Notes: a model not told the origin generated them from the letters alone. 64,000 nucleotides of DNA from Botryosphaeria dothidea (GCA_011503125.2 WWBZ02000051.1:62001-126000); one strand, 5' to 3'. Shown: positions 22,274-34,730, counted from the first letter of the stretch. Made by a program: numbers and translations.

Positions 22274-25200
22274 CTTGCCCTTCCGCAATACTTGATATTT
22301 CAACAGTACAAATTTGATTGGCTATGTGAATAATACTTCCCATTTCTGCACTGAATGAAACACACTTTTCTGGGATCTCCGGCAGTAGCCCCCCCTTTTT
22401 TTTTTCCGTTATTGACAAAGGTTGAAGCAGTCACCAGGACGCAAATGCGAACAATCTCTCTGCATGCCCATGTCCGCATGAATGCTCCAAACCCCCAAGA
22501 ATCTTGTTAAGATACGTGATTTGGGCTCTTCGCACATCGAGAATCAGTCAAGACATGTGTGTGATAGTCTCACTTGCCCTGGCATCGTGTTCGTGATTGG
22601 CACCGTGAATGATGAAGAGTTTGAACCACATTACAGCGACTGATATTAGACGAATGATCATTTGAAGATCTGGTGATTCCACGACTCTCTGGCATGCAGC
22701 TTTGCTGATAAGGCTAAGCTCCGAGATTGACTGGATTTTCCAATAGTGTGGTGGGGAAGACATTCGAAGCTTATGCAGGCCGACGAGGAGCTGGTGGCGT
22801 GTGACAGAGGGTCTCAGTTGCGGTGTGTTCGCCGGTGTGGGTGCTTATCAAGCGCTGTTGATCGCACGCTTAGCGCAGGTGCGGTCACGCTCGCTGTCAC
22901 GCAATACGAGCAGAGGGCAGCACCGACGCGCATCGACAAAGCGGGGGAATGGATGGGTTGAGGAGACGTGGGCCCCAGTGGATGGGGTTCTGCTCGCCTC
23001 AACTTCCTCTGCTCGCGTCCGTTTGGCTTCTGCATCAACGTCTTGGTAAGCACTGCTGACGCTCTGAGTCACAAACACCAGAAAACTGCCACTTCCCCTC
23101 CTCTCCGCTTCCCCAAAGACAGTAAAGCCGAACGACCGATAACGGAGGGACCCAAGGAAGTCCAGCATCGGCCCGCGTGCCACGGATCAGCACAACTTTC
23201 CCGCGCGGCGCAGATCATCGCTGACTGTGCAGCAGCATAGAGGCAACGAAAGAGGTTAGAGATGGACAACAAGCGTCTCACCGGACGCTGGATCCGATCT
23301 GCAGGGTCCCTTTTTTGTCATTGTCGCACCCAAACGCGAATTCCCATTTCCCCGCACCGGTTAGCCTGCATTGCTTGAACAAACACAGAGAAACCATGGC
23401 ACCACCCGATGATTCCAACACGCCTCGTCGCAGGCAGACGGGCATCGCAATGCGCACTCTGCGCCCGAAAACAACCAAACAAGGAACCGGGACTATTTGG
23501 AACCGCAGAAAAGACAAAACCAAGTTTTCTTCCCGCGGAGGGAAACATCGAGTTTCTTCTCTCTACCCCGCGCTCGACGTCATGCAGAAAGCACCCAACC
23601 CACGGCTGGGATGATCCTACACCGAGCCGCGCTTCGGTTCGACCGGGAAGGATGCTTGGGTCGCCTCTTCCTCGGCACACCGGACGGGCGCTGGATGGGC
23701 GCAGTCGCAAAAACCCATCAGCGGATAATCATCAGAACAGCGCCGTCCGCGCCGAGCCGTGGGATTCTTGAGGTGGGCGCAGCCACGCTTGTCGAGCTGC
23801 CGCGTACGCCTTTTCTCTTTGTTGCGGGTGCGGGCGGGCGGCGATAGGATGTCCAGGATCGATGGTACTGTTGTCTCTATCTCGAACGTTCATCGACAAG
23901 AACAGCCCCTGCGCTGCTGTGAGAGAGAGAGAGAGAGAGAGAGAGAGGGCCTGGGGGAGCGGATCAGGAATCCTGCTGCGTCATCGGCAGAGAGCGACGC
24001 CCAGGACAGCAGAGATCGACGGTGGGCTCATCCATCCCCACGGCGAAGGAAGCCAACCACATCCGTCATGGACAGCAGTGCAATCGACTATTGCTTCGTC
24101 CTCGTCACCGTCCTCGTCGGGCAGTGAGGCTGCGCGGATAGGCGGACGGGCGGGAACGTGCGGCTACAAAGTCTACCCGACGAGAGCATAGACACCCGAC
24201 CACGTAGACGTATGTACACGTAGGTACCGACGGCAATCTCGTCGTCCGGCAGAATGCCGCCGTCGTTGTCAAGCAAGCTTTCTTTTTTTTCCTTCCCCTG
24301 CCCAACCGCCACGTTTCACCGGCCACTTGTGTCATGAGCGCCTCGAAAAGGGGTTGGTTGGCCGACCTTGGAAGAGTGCCATCCAAGCTGAAACTTGGCG
24401 CCGTGTCCTAGGCGCCCTGACAATTGTGTGTTAGAGAGGGAGGAGAGAGAGAGGGGTTCGGCCGGTGTTGATGTGGATCACGCACAAGCACAGCCACGCT
24501 TCGCTTTTTCTCCTCGATTCTCCACAACAACCCTAGTCCCCACAATCCCCACACCGGCGCCAGCGGCAGAACAGCTGAGATATGGTGACTTTTTTTTTTT
24601 TTTGATTCGAAATCTTAAAGGAACTGCCGGATCTGACGCCATGCATCAGATCTCAGAGATATCACATCATCATCATCATCATCTTAGTGGCCCCCGTGGC
24701 GATGGCCGGTGACCATTTTCTGAAGATGCCATAATCGACGGGAAGTAGGCGGGTGCGATTTGCAATCCACCGCAGAGCGGCTGCGCCGGCGATGATCGTC
24801 AGGGCTCAGCCATCAGCAATTGCGTTCTAGATCTCCGTCTGACGCTGCAAGCCTGACTCATGAGGCTGTGGTCGTCTGCACGACTGGCAGGCCGGGATAC
24901 GAATGCGCGCGGGTGGGACGCGACAACGTGCATTCGATGGATTGGGAAGAGAATGGCGTGGAACGTCCGCGTTCGGCAAGTGAAGCCAGCGGCGAAAGTG
25001 GAGGTGTGTTGGCAAGTGCACGGTGGTGGATGAGGGGTCTCGTCGGGTGTGGAGAGAGTGAGAAAATGAATTGCTTCGTGGGTATCTAAGTGATGGTCTC
25101 TTGCTTGCGCGTGCAAGACTGTCTATCCGCAAAAACTCCAAATCCAGTCCCAGATCCCATTCCGATCCCGCTGAAATCCAAAGCCAAATGCCGCCCTGCC

Positions 25201-25676
25201 GCATGATGCATGAAACATGTACAAAGGAAACGTTTCAGTCGTGGTTGAGCTGTACAGTCTCAGTCTCGTCGCACATCCAACTCTCGAACCTGGCCGCCTC
25301 AGCCGTCGAGCTGACACTCTTCTAAATCCATTCTCTTTCTCGCTTACTATCTCGCCGTTTTCGCACAAGCAGGATGATGGCGCGGGAATAGTAAGCCCCA
25401 GCCCCAAACACGGCCCCCGGTAAAAAGGGGGCCGTGCCTGGGAGGGAAAAGTGGAACAACAATCCTGAAATAGGTCTTGTTGCGTCGGCTCCTGGTTGGG
25501 CCCCTTTCCCGGGCACGATGAAGTGTGATAACTTTTGGTCGACCACTTCAACCGCTCTTGGCGGGAGTGATCGTGTTGGTGGTTGTAGCAGCCGCCGACG
25601 GCTCTACGAAGCATGCGCCAAATAACTTTCCGAGGCCGGTGGTGAGCCAGCCGCAGAGACAATGCCCGCAACCGAG
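22274..25676. other. Gene-poor region with simple repeats
   Basis: 3.4 kb between the second Ser/Thr-rich gene and the 3' end of the next gene. It contains a GA tract at 23921-23947, T tracts near 22388-22405 and 24591-24603, and a short CAT tract near 24662-24682. Open frames are short and overlap on both strands. No gene or RNA is supported. Confidence 0.35.
23921..23947. repeat. GA dinucleotide microsatellite
   Basis: About 13 uninterrupted GA units in a non-coding stretch. Confidence 0.95.
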
Positions 25677-26459
25677 TCACACGACAGCGCTGGAGCGAAT
25701 GATGGCGGGCTTTGCGGCGTTGTCGTGGGCCTTTGTGCTGAAGATGGAAGCCAATTGCTTGCGCATCTTGGAGTTGCGGGTGGAGAGCTTGGGGCGGGAG
25801 TCCTTGCCCGCGCTGTTGCTCCGGCTGCGGGGACGCAGGAAGTGGTGCTCGCGGCAGGACTTCTCGGTGACGCTGATGGCGACTTTCTTGGAGGCATTGG
25901 CGGTCAACGGGCGGGCTCTGCTCAGCGGCTTCGGCTCAAAGTCGACGTTGATGATGGCAGTCGGCTCAGAAGATGCACTGTTGGGGCGTTCAATGGCGCT
26001 GGGGGAGAAGTCGCCGAAGAAGCGAGGCTCACCATTGCCCAGGGTGTTGTTGTCGGAGGGCGTGTCTGGCGAGTCGATCTCCTGGACGGTGATGGTGCAG
26101 TCGGATGCATTGCCCTCCTCTTCCTCGGCGTACGGAGGCAGCAGCTCCTCGTCGTCCTCGTCGTCCTCTTCGACCTCGAAGTCGTCGGCCAGGATGCGCG
26201 TGGAGACGTGGGTGGTGGTGGTGGTGGTGGTGGTGGTGATGGGTGCCGGGGTGATTGCGTCCGGGTCTCGTGCCAGCAGATCGGCGTTCATGATCTGCTG
26301 GATTTGCTGGCGGTAGCGCTGGGCCATGGTGAGGCGGTACTGGTCCATGGGGTTTGCGTCGGGGGTGGGTGTTGGTACGGGCGAGACGGCCATGTTGGCC
26401 AGCTGCTTCTGGGTGTGGGCGGGCAGGTTGAGCACCATGGCGGGCGGTGCTTGTCTCAT
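25677..26459 (-). CDS. Hypothetical protein with poly-Thr and acidic tracts
   Basis: Single-exon reading frame of 260 residues from ATG 26459 to TGA 25677. I do not recognise the family. Visible parts in order are: an N-terminal region with MDQYRLTMAQRYRQQIQQIM, likely one amphipathic helix; a run of nine Thr (encoded by the GTG-rich tract at 26211-26238 of the plus strand); a strongly acidic patch EVEEDDEDDEELLPPY; a low-complexity middle; and a basic C-terminal part with RPRSRSNSAGK and RKQLASIFSTK. There is no signal peptide or membrane helix, so a cytosolic or nuclear location is likely. Antisense frames over the same span are GC-driven shadows; this strand has the more protein-like composition. 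Confidence 0.6.
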   Translation of the reverse strand: MRQAPPAMVLNLPAHTQKQLANMAVSPVPTPTPDANPMDQYRLTMAQRYRQQIQQIMNADLLARDPDAITPAPITTTTTTTTTHVSTRILADDFEVEEDDEDDEELLPPYAEEEEGNASDCTITVQEIDSPDTPSDNNTLGNGEPRFFGDFSPSAIERPNSASSEPTAIINVDFEPKPLSRARPLTANASKKVAISVTEKSCREHHFLRPRSRSNSAGKDSRPKLSTRNSKMRKQLASIFSTKAHDNAAKPAIIRSSAVV

Positions 26460-26498
26460 GGTGGAGGCGATGTGGTGATGTGGTGGTGATGATGATGA

Positions 26499-26534
<36 letters not shown>

Positions 26535-29177
26535 GAATGTGGTGAATGTTACGGGTGTGACGGATGTTTATATGGTTGCCCGGTGTTGGACGCTTTGTTG
26601 TTGCAAACGGCAGGTAGTGTGGGCAGCAGGCAACTCTTATGTCTGGGATGATGCACAGCATGGTCTCCGGTTCGGCGGCGCACGGAGTTCGGAAGTGGCT
26701 TGTGATTGCTCGTACGGGCTGCGGGCGGACCGGGGTGTTTGCTCGGTGACGCTGGTGCAGAGTGCAGGCGGTCAAGGTCAGCAGGCTCTGACTCGGCCGG
26801 GGCTTTTTGCTGCTGCGAATCCTGCTCTGCCGCAGCTGCACTCCCTCGCTCGCTTGCTCGCTCACTCACCCACGCACACAGTCACTCAATGCAATTCCGG
26901 CTTCACTGCTGCCCGGTGGCCCACGTCATCGCAAGCCGCCACGCCGTTGGGCGCTGGCTTCTTGATTTCGAAGGGTAGGCCTTGGCTCGCTGTCGATCCG
27001 TGCTCGGCCTTTTATCAGTCGGGCGCCGTTGGTTTGACAGCTGCCAGATCCAAGGCCACAAGGCGCCAGATCCGCCTGCGCGCTCTCATCCTTCGCGCTC
27101 TGCTGCTGAACAGGACCCTGGCGCTAATTCTGTAACCTCAGCGTCCGCGCGAACCACGCGCCGGACTCGACCCCACCGCGCTGCCTTCTGCCTCCGCGAT
27201 GGCTCCACCAGGCTGCCGCGCGCGACGTGCTTACCTCAGAGCGCAACCGGCCACGCTCGCTGTGAAACGGATGCGCGCGGTATTCCGGAGCCGGCACAGC
27301 CAAAATGCCGCGACGGTGCCGCGCGCTGCCGCTCTCGTCGCTGCTCGTCTGCTCCCGCCCCCGCATCAAGCGCTCAAATCTCGCTGCTGCGCCTCCAGCC
27401 GGCCGCGGACGAGAGCGGAAGCCCGCCGGACCGCACGCGTGCCCGCGCTGGCACGCAAGTCAGGCAGAGCCAGGCAGCGCGTCAGGCTCAGATGCGGCCG
27501 CCGTTGGTGCGCCGGGCGCGCTGCCGCGTCTGTGAGGCGCGTTTTGACGTTGACGTGGCTAGGGACGGCCGCAATTCAGCGCGCGACGGACTCTGCACAG
27601 CCCGCCGGCCGCTCTGCGCGCAGTCAGCCCTGCCAGCCCTGCAAATTACCCAATGGCCGCATGCCCGAGCCGTCGCCTTGCCTCAACCCAAAACCCTCTG
27701 CCCGACTTCTTGTTTCCACGCTCCCCATTGGCCGTGCCCCCTTTAGTCCCGTCGCCCTCGCCGCCTTCCCTATTCGCCCTCACACTATCCACCCATGCAG
27801 AGTAGCTCCGTTTCTATTCTCGCCTGAGCGCCGTTTCTCCCACGATGTCCGCCACCCGACAGTCTGTTTTCGCTCTATTTGCCCTTCGTTTCCACCCCGT
27901 CTCTCCACCACCAGCTCTCTTCATTTCCCTCTTCCAGCGTCTTCTATACACACCCTGCGCGCCCCTTTCATTTCACCTGACTTTTCCTCGTCCAGGCCCT
28001 CTGCCCCTTTTGTCGCCGAACACCAGTCCCTCGTAATCCCCCAGTCACCATTTTCCGAGTGGCGACCGAGGTCCCTGAACGGCCTACCTGCCGGCGCCGA
28101 AACATGCATCGTGAAATCACCGCAACGGCAAGTCTTGCCACCGCCAGCCGTGGCACATACATACATACATACATACCAATAGAATATCACCCATTACCTT
28201 GCCATTCTTTTGTCCCGCACGCGTTTGCCGCCACCGCGTGAGCGCACCATGCATTGCTACGTCTCCTGCAGTCAACCTTGAAGTCTCTTCATTTTCTCGG
28301 CGACCTTGCAGTGAAAGGCATCTCCTCCGTCTTTGCATCACCGCCAGCGGGAGATCGACGCTCGGTCCTTTTTTCGGCATGCATCTCATCGGGGATCATG
28401 TTCGACGTCAACTTCCCTCTCGATACTGTGTCGTTGACGTCTGAAGGTGTTACTAATTTTGTAGCCAGCCACAAGCAAAGCAGACTGGCTTTCTGACGCC
28501 AAGATCAGCTTGTCGGTCAGATCTGATCACAATCCAGCCAATTGTTTCAAGCCCGTCAGCCGTCGAGACCTGACGGTTCGCTGAGAATCTGCAAGTCCAG
28601 TAGTCGCAATAATGCTTCTGATCACGAAATGACCCATCAGAGCACTCTCTCGTGGCTACGGAGGGCTGCTGCAGCCAGCAACTAGCGCTGAAGACAATAC
28701 TCCCACCAACAGACCAGACAGATGTCTGTCGAAGACTGCCGTGGGAAGTCAGAGCACTCGTGCAGACAGCTTCGTTACCAGAAATGGAATGCACTTGCGT
28801 CTGGAAGAATACTTCAGCTACTCATGAAGTTCTGTTAATAAAAACCACTGCCGCTAAGCGTTAGCTGCAGCATGCATCACAACGTCACATGCAGATATTG
28901 GGGACCCAAAGAGCTTGACCAAGATTGTGGCAATCGTATTGGTGGTATGTACTAACAAACGCCCAGCGTCGATCTAATATTTAACACTAGAGATCTCAAT
29001 CTATCAAATAGGCCCTTTAAGGAACACTGTATCCAGGGAATCCAGCCCAAAGTCCTCAAGACTCGAAGACCGACCAAAAAGATCAACGCCAGTAACACCT
29101 TGCTATAAAACGATCGACACACCGTCACATCTCCGTGACCCTCTCCCCGTCCCATCCGCATCAAAACAACATCTCAC
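26460..29177. other. Long gene-poor region upstream of the hypothetical protein gene
   Basis: 2.7 kb: leader and promoter of the minus-strand gene at 26459, then the 3' side of the ferric reductase gene. 26500-28100 is very GC-rich, which produces long but featureless open frames (for example 27199-28182). An ACAT tetranucleotide tract lies at about 28155-28176. No gene is supported. Confidence 0.35.
26500..26533. repeat. GTT trinucleotide microsatellite in the 5' leader
   Basis: About 11 GTT units (AAC on the transcribed strand), 40-75 bases upstream of ATG 26459, adjoining a short GAT tract. Likely within the 5' UTR. Confidence 0.9.
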
Positions 29178-31603
29178 TCACCATCCAAACGTCTCCATAT
29201 GCAACACCACCTTCTCCATCTCCCCCCGCACCACCCGCTTCTGCAGCCCCGCCATCACGTTCCCCAGCTCGATCTTCAACCCCTCCGGCCCGCACCCCAT
29301 CACGAACGCCCTGCCGCCCCGCAGCGAGCTGACCAGGCTCGGGAGAAGCTCACTGACGACGGGCCGCTCGTACTTGACGTTCAGCGCGCTCGTCTTCTCC
29401 GCGGTGCTGTTCGTGCGGCTGTGGCACGAGCGCCACGAGTACTGCCGGCAGCACTGGCACGCACCACCACCACCGCCAGGGACGACGCGGCAAGGCGTCA
29501 GCGACGAGCGCTGCTGTTGCTGCAGGCCGGCGATGCTGTACATGGACGAGCAGTTTGACGGGCGTGGCGGCGGCGAGCCCATGCTGACGCGGATGGTCTC
29601 GGCGGAGGACCAGCGCGAGCGGTCGGCCTGGGAGCGCGTGGCGGGGGTGTCGCGGAAGAAAGTAGCGGGCGGGGGCGCGTCGAGCGCGGCCGAGGGGCTC
29701 TTCAGGGGCTCTTCTGTTGCTGTCGGCGGCGTGTAGACGATGTCCTGCTGGCTGGCCATGGCCGAGGGGGCGGGCGTCTCGCGCTTGCCCGTGACGTACA
29801 CGTCGACGACGACGCGGCCGGGCAGCGGCGCGGAGCCGCCGCCGTGCCGCCAGGCGCGCACCCGCGCGGCCCCTTCGTTGGCGTCGGCGACGCAGCGGTC
29901 CAGCTCGGCGCGCACCCAGCCGACCCAGGCGGCGTCGCGCACCGTCCAGACGAGCCGCACGTCGCGGACCGCGCAGGCCATGCTGCCGCCCGTCAGAGCC
30001 GCGTCGCGCATGCGGACGGAGAGGTCGAGGGCGTAGGGGAGCGCGGCCGTGATGCCGGTGCCGGCGGCGATGAGGACGACGGTGTCGAAGGTGCGGTGCA
30101 GCGGCCCCGTGTACGTGCCGTAGGTGCCGTCGACGATGGTGCGGAGCGGGGAGTAGCCGAGGCGAGGGGCCTGGGCTTCGAGGTCGGAGAAGGAGGCGTG
30201 CTTGGACTTCTCGACTAGCAGGGGCACGTTGGAGGTCGAGGACGAGGTCGAGTTGTGGCCGGAAGTGATGGGGGCGGGGTGTTGTTGGTGGAGAGCGGCG
30301 CGCTGGGACAGGACGCGCGTGAAGCCGGCGTGGGCGCGGATGAGGAAGACGAGCTGGTTGGGCTCGTGGGAGGAAGTGGATGGGATGGAGGCGATGGTGA
30401 ATGGGTGGTTGCCGAAGATGGAGATGCGTGGCATGCGGATGTAGCTGTGGCGGCCTGGCTTCCAGCGCATGCAGGCCGGCACGTCCACCGTGAGCTTTGT
30501 GATCTTGCCTGGGAGCTGCTCGATCTTGGTCGGGAAGCCTCCGAGTGCGCCATTCCAGCCACACTTGCACAGTGGGTTGCCGCGGAGGAATGATCTGTTC
30601 CGGTGGATGATGCGGAGGATGTTGGAGAAGACGAAGATTCCGACCGTCGCGTAGATGTAGATTGGGCTGGCGAATTCTCCCTTGATGTGCCACCAGATCA
30701 CGCCAAAGAATGCCATGCCGAGAATTATGTGGGTGAAGGCGAAGAACTCGTAGAAGCGGCGGCGCACAGGTGGCAGGGAAAGGATCATCATCATGAGGAA
30801 GATGAAGTAAAGGATGACTCCGGAAAGCTCGCGTCTGTGCCAGATGAAGAGTTGAGCAAAGTAATCGTAACCGCCATCCTGGATCGGAGCAATGATGTGC
30901 GGGACCTGTGTAGCTTGGTCAGTATGGCGTGGAAGCACACGTACTCCTGTCGATGGCTTACCGTGTGAATGGTGGCAAGAGCAAAGACAACACCGCCCAC
31001 AAACCGGTGGAAGATGTTGAGCTCAGCGTACGAAGCCCCTGTCATCCATGTGATGATGTTGACCTTGCCGCCAAGTGCAATGAGCAAGGGCATGAGAGCC
31101 GAGATGGTCATGGCACACCGAACCGAGAGAGGAGGGGATCCAAAGCGGAAGCGGGATCTGAGATAGGGCTTCTCAGGGAATATCAGGCAAGTGAAGAAGA
31201 TGGTGGACAGTGCGAACAGAGCAAACAGTCCCAGGGACGGCATGCCAAGCTTCGCCCATCTCCCGCTGAAACGTCGATATGCTACCGATCGATATCTTGC
31301 CGCGATCTTGTGGGTCCATCGTGTTTTTGGTGTGCTGCCAACTGTTCTTGGCCGCGTGAAGTAGTTGCTGATGACGTGGATCCAGTGTGCTGCCACGAAG
31401 ATGACCAGCCAGGACAGGTAATAGCAGAGAGTCCAGTATGAGTAGTCAATCTGGGTCATGAGGGGGATTTCCTTCTCAGATGCGTTCCATCCAGCGGCGT
31501 AGGCTTCGCATGACTTGTTCATGCAGTTCGAGTTCGTGATGGGCAGGTCCGCAAAGGGCACTCCACTGGGGAGTGGGTCATTAGGCCAACGGTTGGGAGC
31601 CAT
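29178..31603 (-). CDS. Ferric reductase (FRE/NOX superfamily) plasma-membrane flavocytochrome
   Basis: Two exons, 30962-31603 and 29178-30905, with a 56-base intron; 789 residues. The enzyme moves electrons from NADPH via FAD and two haems across the membrane to reduce Fe(III) (or Cu(II)) before uptake. The N-terminal half has about seven helices, with haem-ligand His in FHRFVGGVVFALATIHT and in FAFTHIILGMAFFGVIWWH. The FAD-binding motif HPFTIAS is near residue 380. The NADPH site has AAGTGITAALPYALD and, close to the C-terminus, MGCGPEGLK. Between these last two lies an unusually long (~230 residues) Ser/Pro/Arg-rich insertion. ATG 31603 is chosen because it precedes the first conserved stretch; the reading continues upstream without another ATG. 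GATA-type motifs upstream fit iron control. Confidence 0.92.
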
Positions 31604-32140
31604 GGCTGAGTAAGGTAGTAGAGAGCAAGGGGTCTGGACTGCACAATGGGGCACTGGATTGCTAATGCTTGGAATGCAGTCTTTCATATAACATGCGCAG
31701 CACTGCCTACGTGCACCTCCTTGTCCGATTTCAACTGCCGAGGCCACCTACCATCGAGATACGAAGTGGGTGATGCTTGAGATGTGCAGCAAGGCATTGT
31801 TCTTTGCTGGGTTATTTGCCATCGGCATCGACTGCTGCTGCTGTCTCACCCGGCCTGTCGAGGTTGGCCCCAGTACGTACCGTCCTTGCCGCGGATTTAC
31901 CTTCCGCTACCCATCTCTGCTGGCCGCGCAAGAGACATGGCGCCTCTAGCTGAGGCCCCTCGGGCCAGTGGTCCTCCGCTGTAGCTGCCTCAGTCTCTGC
32001 GGCACTTGGTGGCAGTTCCAATTAGCTCCCGGGGAAATGCTAAATTTGCAGGAAATGGCCGGAATCAGGCAGTCCGGAGCGCGGTGGTCCCAGTATTGGT
32101 GATGTTGCACTCGCGCATTGTCCGCTAAACCTTCCTGTGG

Positions 32141-32154
32141 CGCGATAAGGCTGT
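32141..32154. repeat. Direct repeat copy 1 containing a GATA core
   Basis: The 14-mer CGCGATAAGGCTGT recurs exactly at 32634-32647, 493 bases away, in the same orientation. Confidence 0.6.
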
Positions 32155-32633
32155 TGGCTGGCAAACAATCATTTGGCCTCGAGCGATTGCAAAAAATACG
32201 ACGCGCGGTTCCGGGGCACCGGCGGGTGGAAGTCAAGAGGAGCCGCAATAACTTTGTGGAAGGGTCCGAGCTAATTTTGGAATAAAGTGCAGATAAAGTT
32301 ACGTCAACGGCTAGCGGCCGCCCTGTAAGGCCGATAGGCCCTTAAGCTGAGATTGCATGGCCAGAACGAGGTGGAATGCGTACATCACGCCCGATTGTGA
32401 AATTTACTCTCCGGTAACGCGGTACGTACCGACCAAATGAAGATCGGCCACCACGGAAGATAACACCACCACCGCCACCACAGTAGAGTCAGGTATCTCG
32501 ACACTGCGCTATCATGGATAGAAACGCATCCAATAAGGCTGAGCAGTGTGTGGCAACAGGGACAACCGTACAGGAGCGGTGAGAGATAGAGAGAAAGCAG
32601 GCCAAACCGCCGTGCTATACACCAATAAGCTCC

Positions 32634-32647
32634 CGCGATAAGGCTGT
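32634..32647. repeat. Direct repeat copy 2 containing a GATA core
   Basis: Exact second copy of the 14-mer at 32141-32154; see the ferric reductase upstream region. Confidence 0.6.
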
Positions 32648-32918
32648 GCAGCGCAGAGTATTCCTAGAATATTCGGCAAATGGACCAGTGCCGGGCCAGA
32701 AAAACTTGGTTCAAGCTTCCGGATTGAGCTTAGAGGATAGAGTTGCCGGTAAGTTTATGGCGGGAAGGCTGCTTCAGCCCAATGCATATTAATCAAAGAC
32801 AAATCACCCGTATTCCGAGGATCCCGTGTGTTTAAATTTTCTTGTTTGCTGTGTACGCGGCTTTTCGTATAGAGTCCTTACTTTCTCGTTCCGCCCGGCT
32901 CTTGTTCGGCCTCCAAAA

Positions 32919-34730
32919 TTAGTTCTTCACATAGAGGTCGACGTACTTATCAACATCCGTCTGCTCCAACTTGCCCTGGTCCGTGCCCAGCTCGATCAGC
33001 TCCTTAACCTTCGGCTCGGAGTAGTGCGGGGCGAGATGGCCCTTGTACTTGGCCAAAATGTGCGGCTTGGCCTCCTCTCTCCGCAGCTTGTGGCCCAGCG
33101 GGGCCTCCACCACCTCCTCTTCAAGCGTGGTTCCGTCCTTGAGGCGGACGGTCAAAGCGTTGGAGATGGTGCGCTTCTCGGGATCGTGGTAATCTTTGGT
33201 GAACTGCGGGTCCTCGACGCATGTGATGCGCTTGCGGAGAGACTCGACCAATTGCGAGGTGGCTGCCTCGCTGCCATCGGTGTAATCACTCGCCTCCAGG
33301 CGGTTGAAGACAAACATGGTAGCCACCATGTACTGACGCACATGTCAATGCCGATCTCAATCGACGCAAAAAGAGCTTACGTACCTGGACGCAGTGGTCG
33401 CGGTCGGCGAAGTTGTCCATGGGCTTCAGCTGCTTGTCAATGATGCGGATGCAAGCCTCGTGGGTCCTGTTCGTCACGCTCTCGATGTCTTCGGCGGTCT
33501 TGCCCATGGCGGCCAGCTTCTTGTTCAGGCGCTGAGCAGCCTCAATGGCAGTCTGAGAGTGGAATTCGGCTTGGTCCATGAGCACATTACTCGCGATAGT
33601 TGTATATGGGCCACTTACCGGGGTAGGAAACCTTGAACAAGACGTTTTCCATGATGTAGCTACCATAAGGACGCTGGAACTCGAACTTCTTGCCGCCGAA
33701 ATTGACATCGTAGAAACCCCAGGTTGGGGCGGAAAGCACGGTGGGCATGCCGCCCTCGCCCTTGAGAACCTTAAGAACAAGGTTGACAGCCCTTTCACAA
33801 GCATCGCCGGCAGCCCATGACTTGCGGGACATGGTGTTGGGCGAATGACGGTAGGTCCGCATAGACTGGCCGTCGACCCAGGCCTGGGTGATGGCATCGC
33901 GAGTCTGGGCCTCGTTCAGGCCGAGCATTTTGGAGACAACGGCAGTTGAAGCAACCTTCACGAGCACTACATGGTCCAGGCCGACCTTGTTGAACGAGTT
34001 CTCCAGCGCCATGACGCCCTGGATCTCATGGGCCTTAATCATGGCCTCCAGCACGTCCCTGACCTTCAGCACCTTGCCATTGCCCAAGTTCCCACCGGCG
34101 CGGTTGGTGCGCGAGATCCAATCGGCGACGGCGAGGATGGCGCCCAGGTTGTCAGAGGGGTGGCCCCATTCAGCGGCGAGCCAGCAGTCATTGAAGTCCA
34201 GCCAGCGGATCATAGCACCAATGTTGAAGGCACCGCGGACCGGGTCAAGCTGGTAGGGCAGACCGGGCACACGGGTGCCATTGGGGACGGTGGTGCCCTC
34301 GACGACAGGGCCGAGCAGCTTGGTGCACTGGGGGAACTCGAGGGCCTTCAGACCGCAGCCCAGGGTGTCAAGGAAAACCCAGCGGGCTGTGTCAAACTGT
34401 AGGAGATTGCGATCAGACAAAGGCGGACAAGAGGAAGGTTGTGGATAAGCTTACTGCGAGGTCCGAGTCGATTTTGTGGTTGTGCACGTAGCTCGCAACG
34501 TCAACAACCTCGGGATCGAACTCGTTCTTGCCACCGGGCACGGCGGTGGCATTGTCGGCGCGAGTCGGCATGGTGGTAGAGAAGGCAGCTCTGGAGAGGC
34601 GCGAGGCGGCAATGGGACGAATTGTGTGGGCAGCAGCGGGGCGGAAAGCTCTGAGCGAGCTGGCGACGGCTGGGCGAGGGCGGAGAGAGCGTGCTGCTTG
34701 ACGGCAGAAAGTGCTAGTGAGGGCCGACAT
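32919..34730 (-). CDS. prpD: 2-methylcitrate dehydratase, mitochondrial (MmgE/PrpD family)
   Basis: Four exons: 34455-34730, 33619-34396, 33385-33569 and 32919-33332, giving 550 residues. The enzyme dehydrates 2-methylcitrate to 2-methyl-cis-aconitate in the methylcitrate cycle that removes propionyl-CoA. The first ~50 residues are rich in Arg, Ala and Ser and lack acid residues, a mitochondrial presequence ending near RAAFSTTM. The PrpD core shows [41 protein letters not shown] (conserved substrate-binding region), [14 protein letters not shown] and [11 protein letters not shown]. Introns are 58, 49 and 52 bases and all keep phase. The start is divergent from a Zn2Cys6 gene 1.8 kb away. Confidence 0.95.

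Larger units (their letters stand above)
31604..32918 (-). promoter_or_regulatory. Ferric reductase upstream region with several GATA motifs
   Basis: 1.3 kb upstream of the ferric reductase start. HGATAR elements, the core bound by fungal GATA factors such as the iron repressor SreA, occur at 32143-32148, 32291-32296, 32458-32463 and 32636-32641. Two of them lie in an exact 14-base direct repeat. No other gene is seen here. Regulation by a GATA factor is inference. Confidence 0.4.

Noticed and set aside
23921..26533. Tandem simple repeats as a possible CRISPR-like array or centromere signal
   Set aside because: They are short mono-, di- and trinucleotide microsatellites without spacers.
27199..28182. 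327-residue plus-strand open frame
   Set aside because: Arg/Ala/Pro-rich, in a very GC-rich stretch with open frames in several registers; no domain, and composition is not protein-like. Likely chance.
29350..30693. 447-residue minus-strand frame in a second register
   Set aside because: Shadow of the ferric reductase; His/Pro/Arg-rich composition from a shifted frame.
9248..34730. Malate synthase and methylcitrate dehydratase as a C2/C3 metabolic cluster
   Set aside because: They are over 20 kb apart with unrelated genes between, so no physical cluster is supported.
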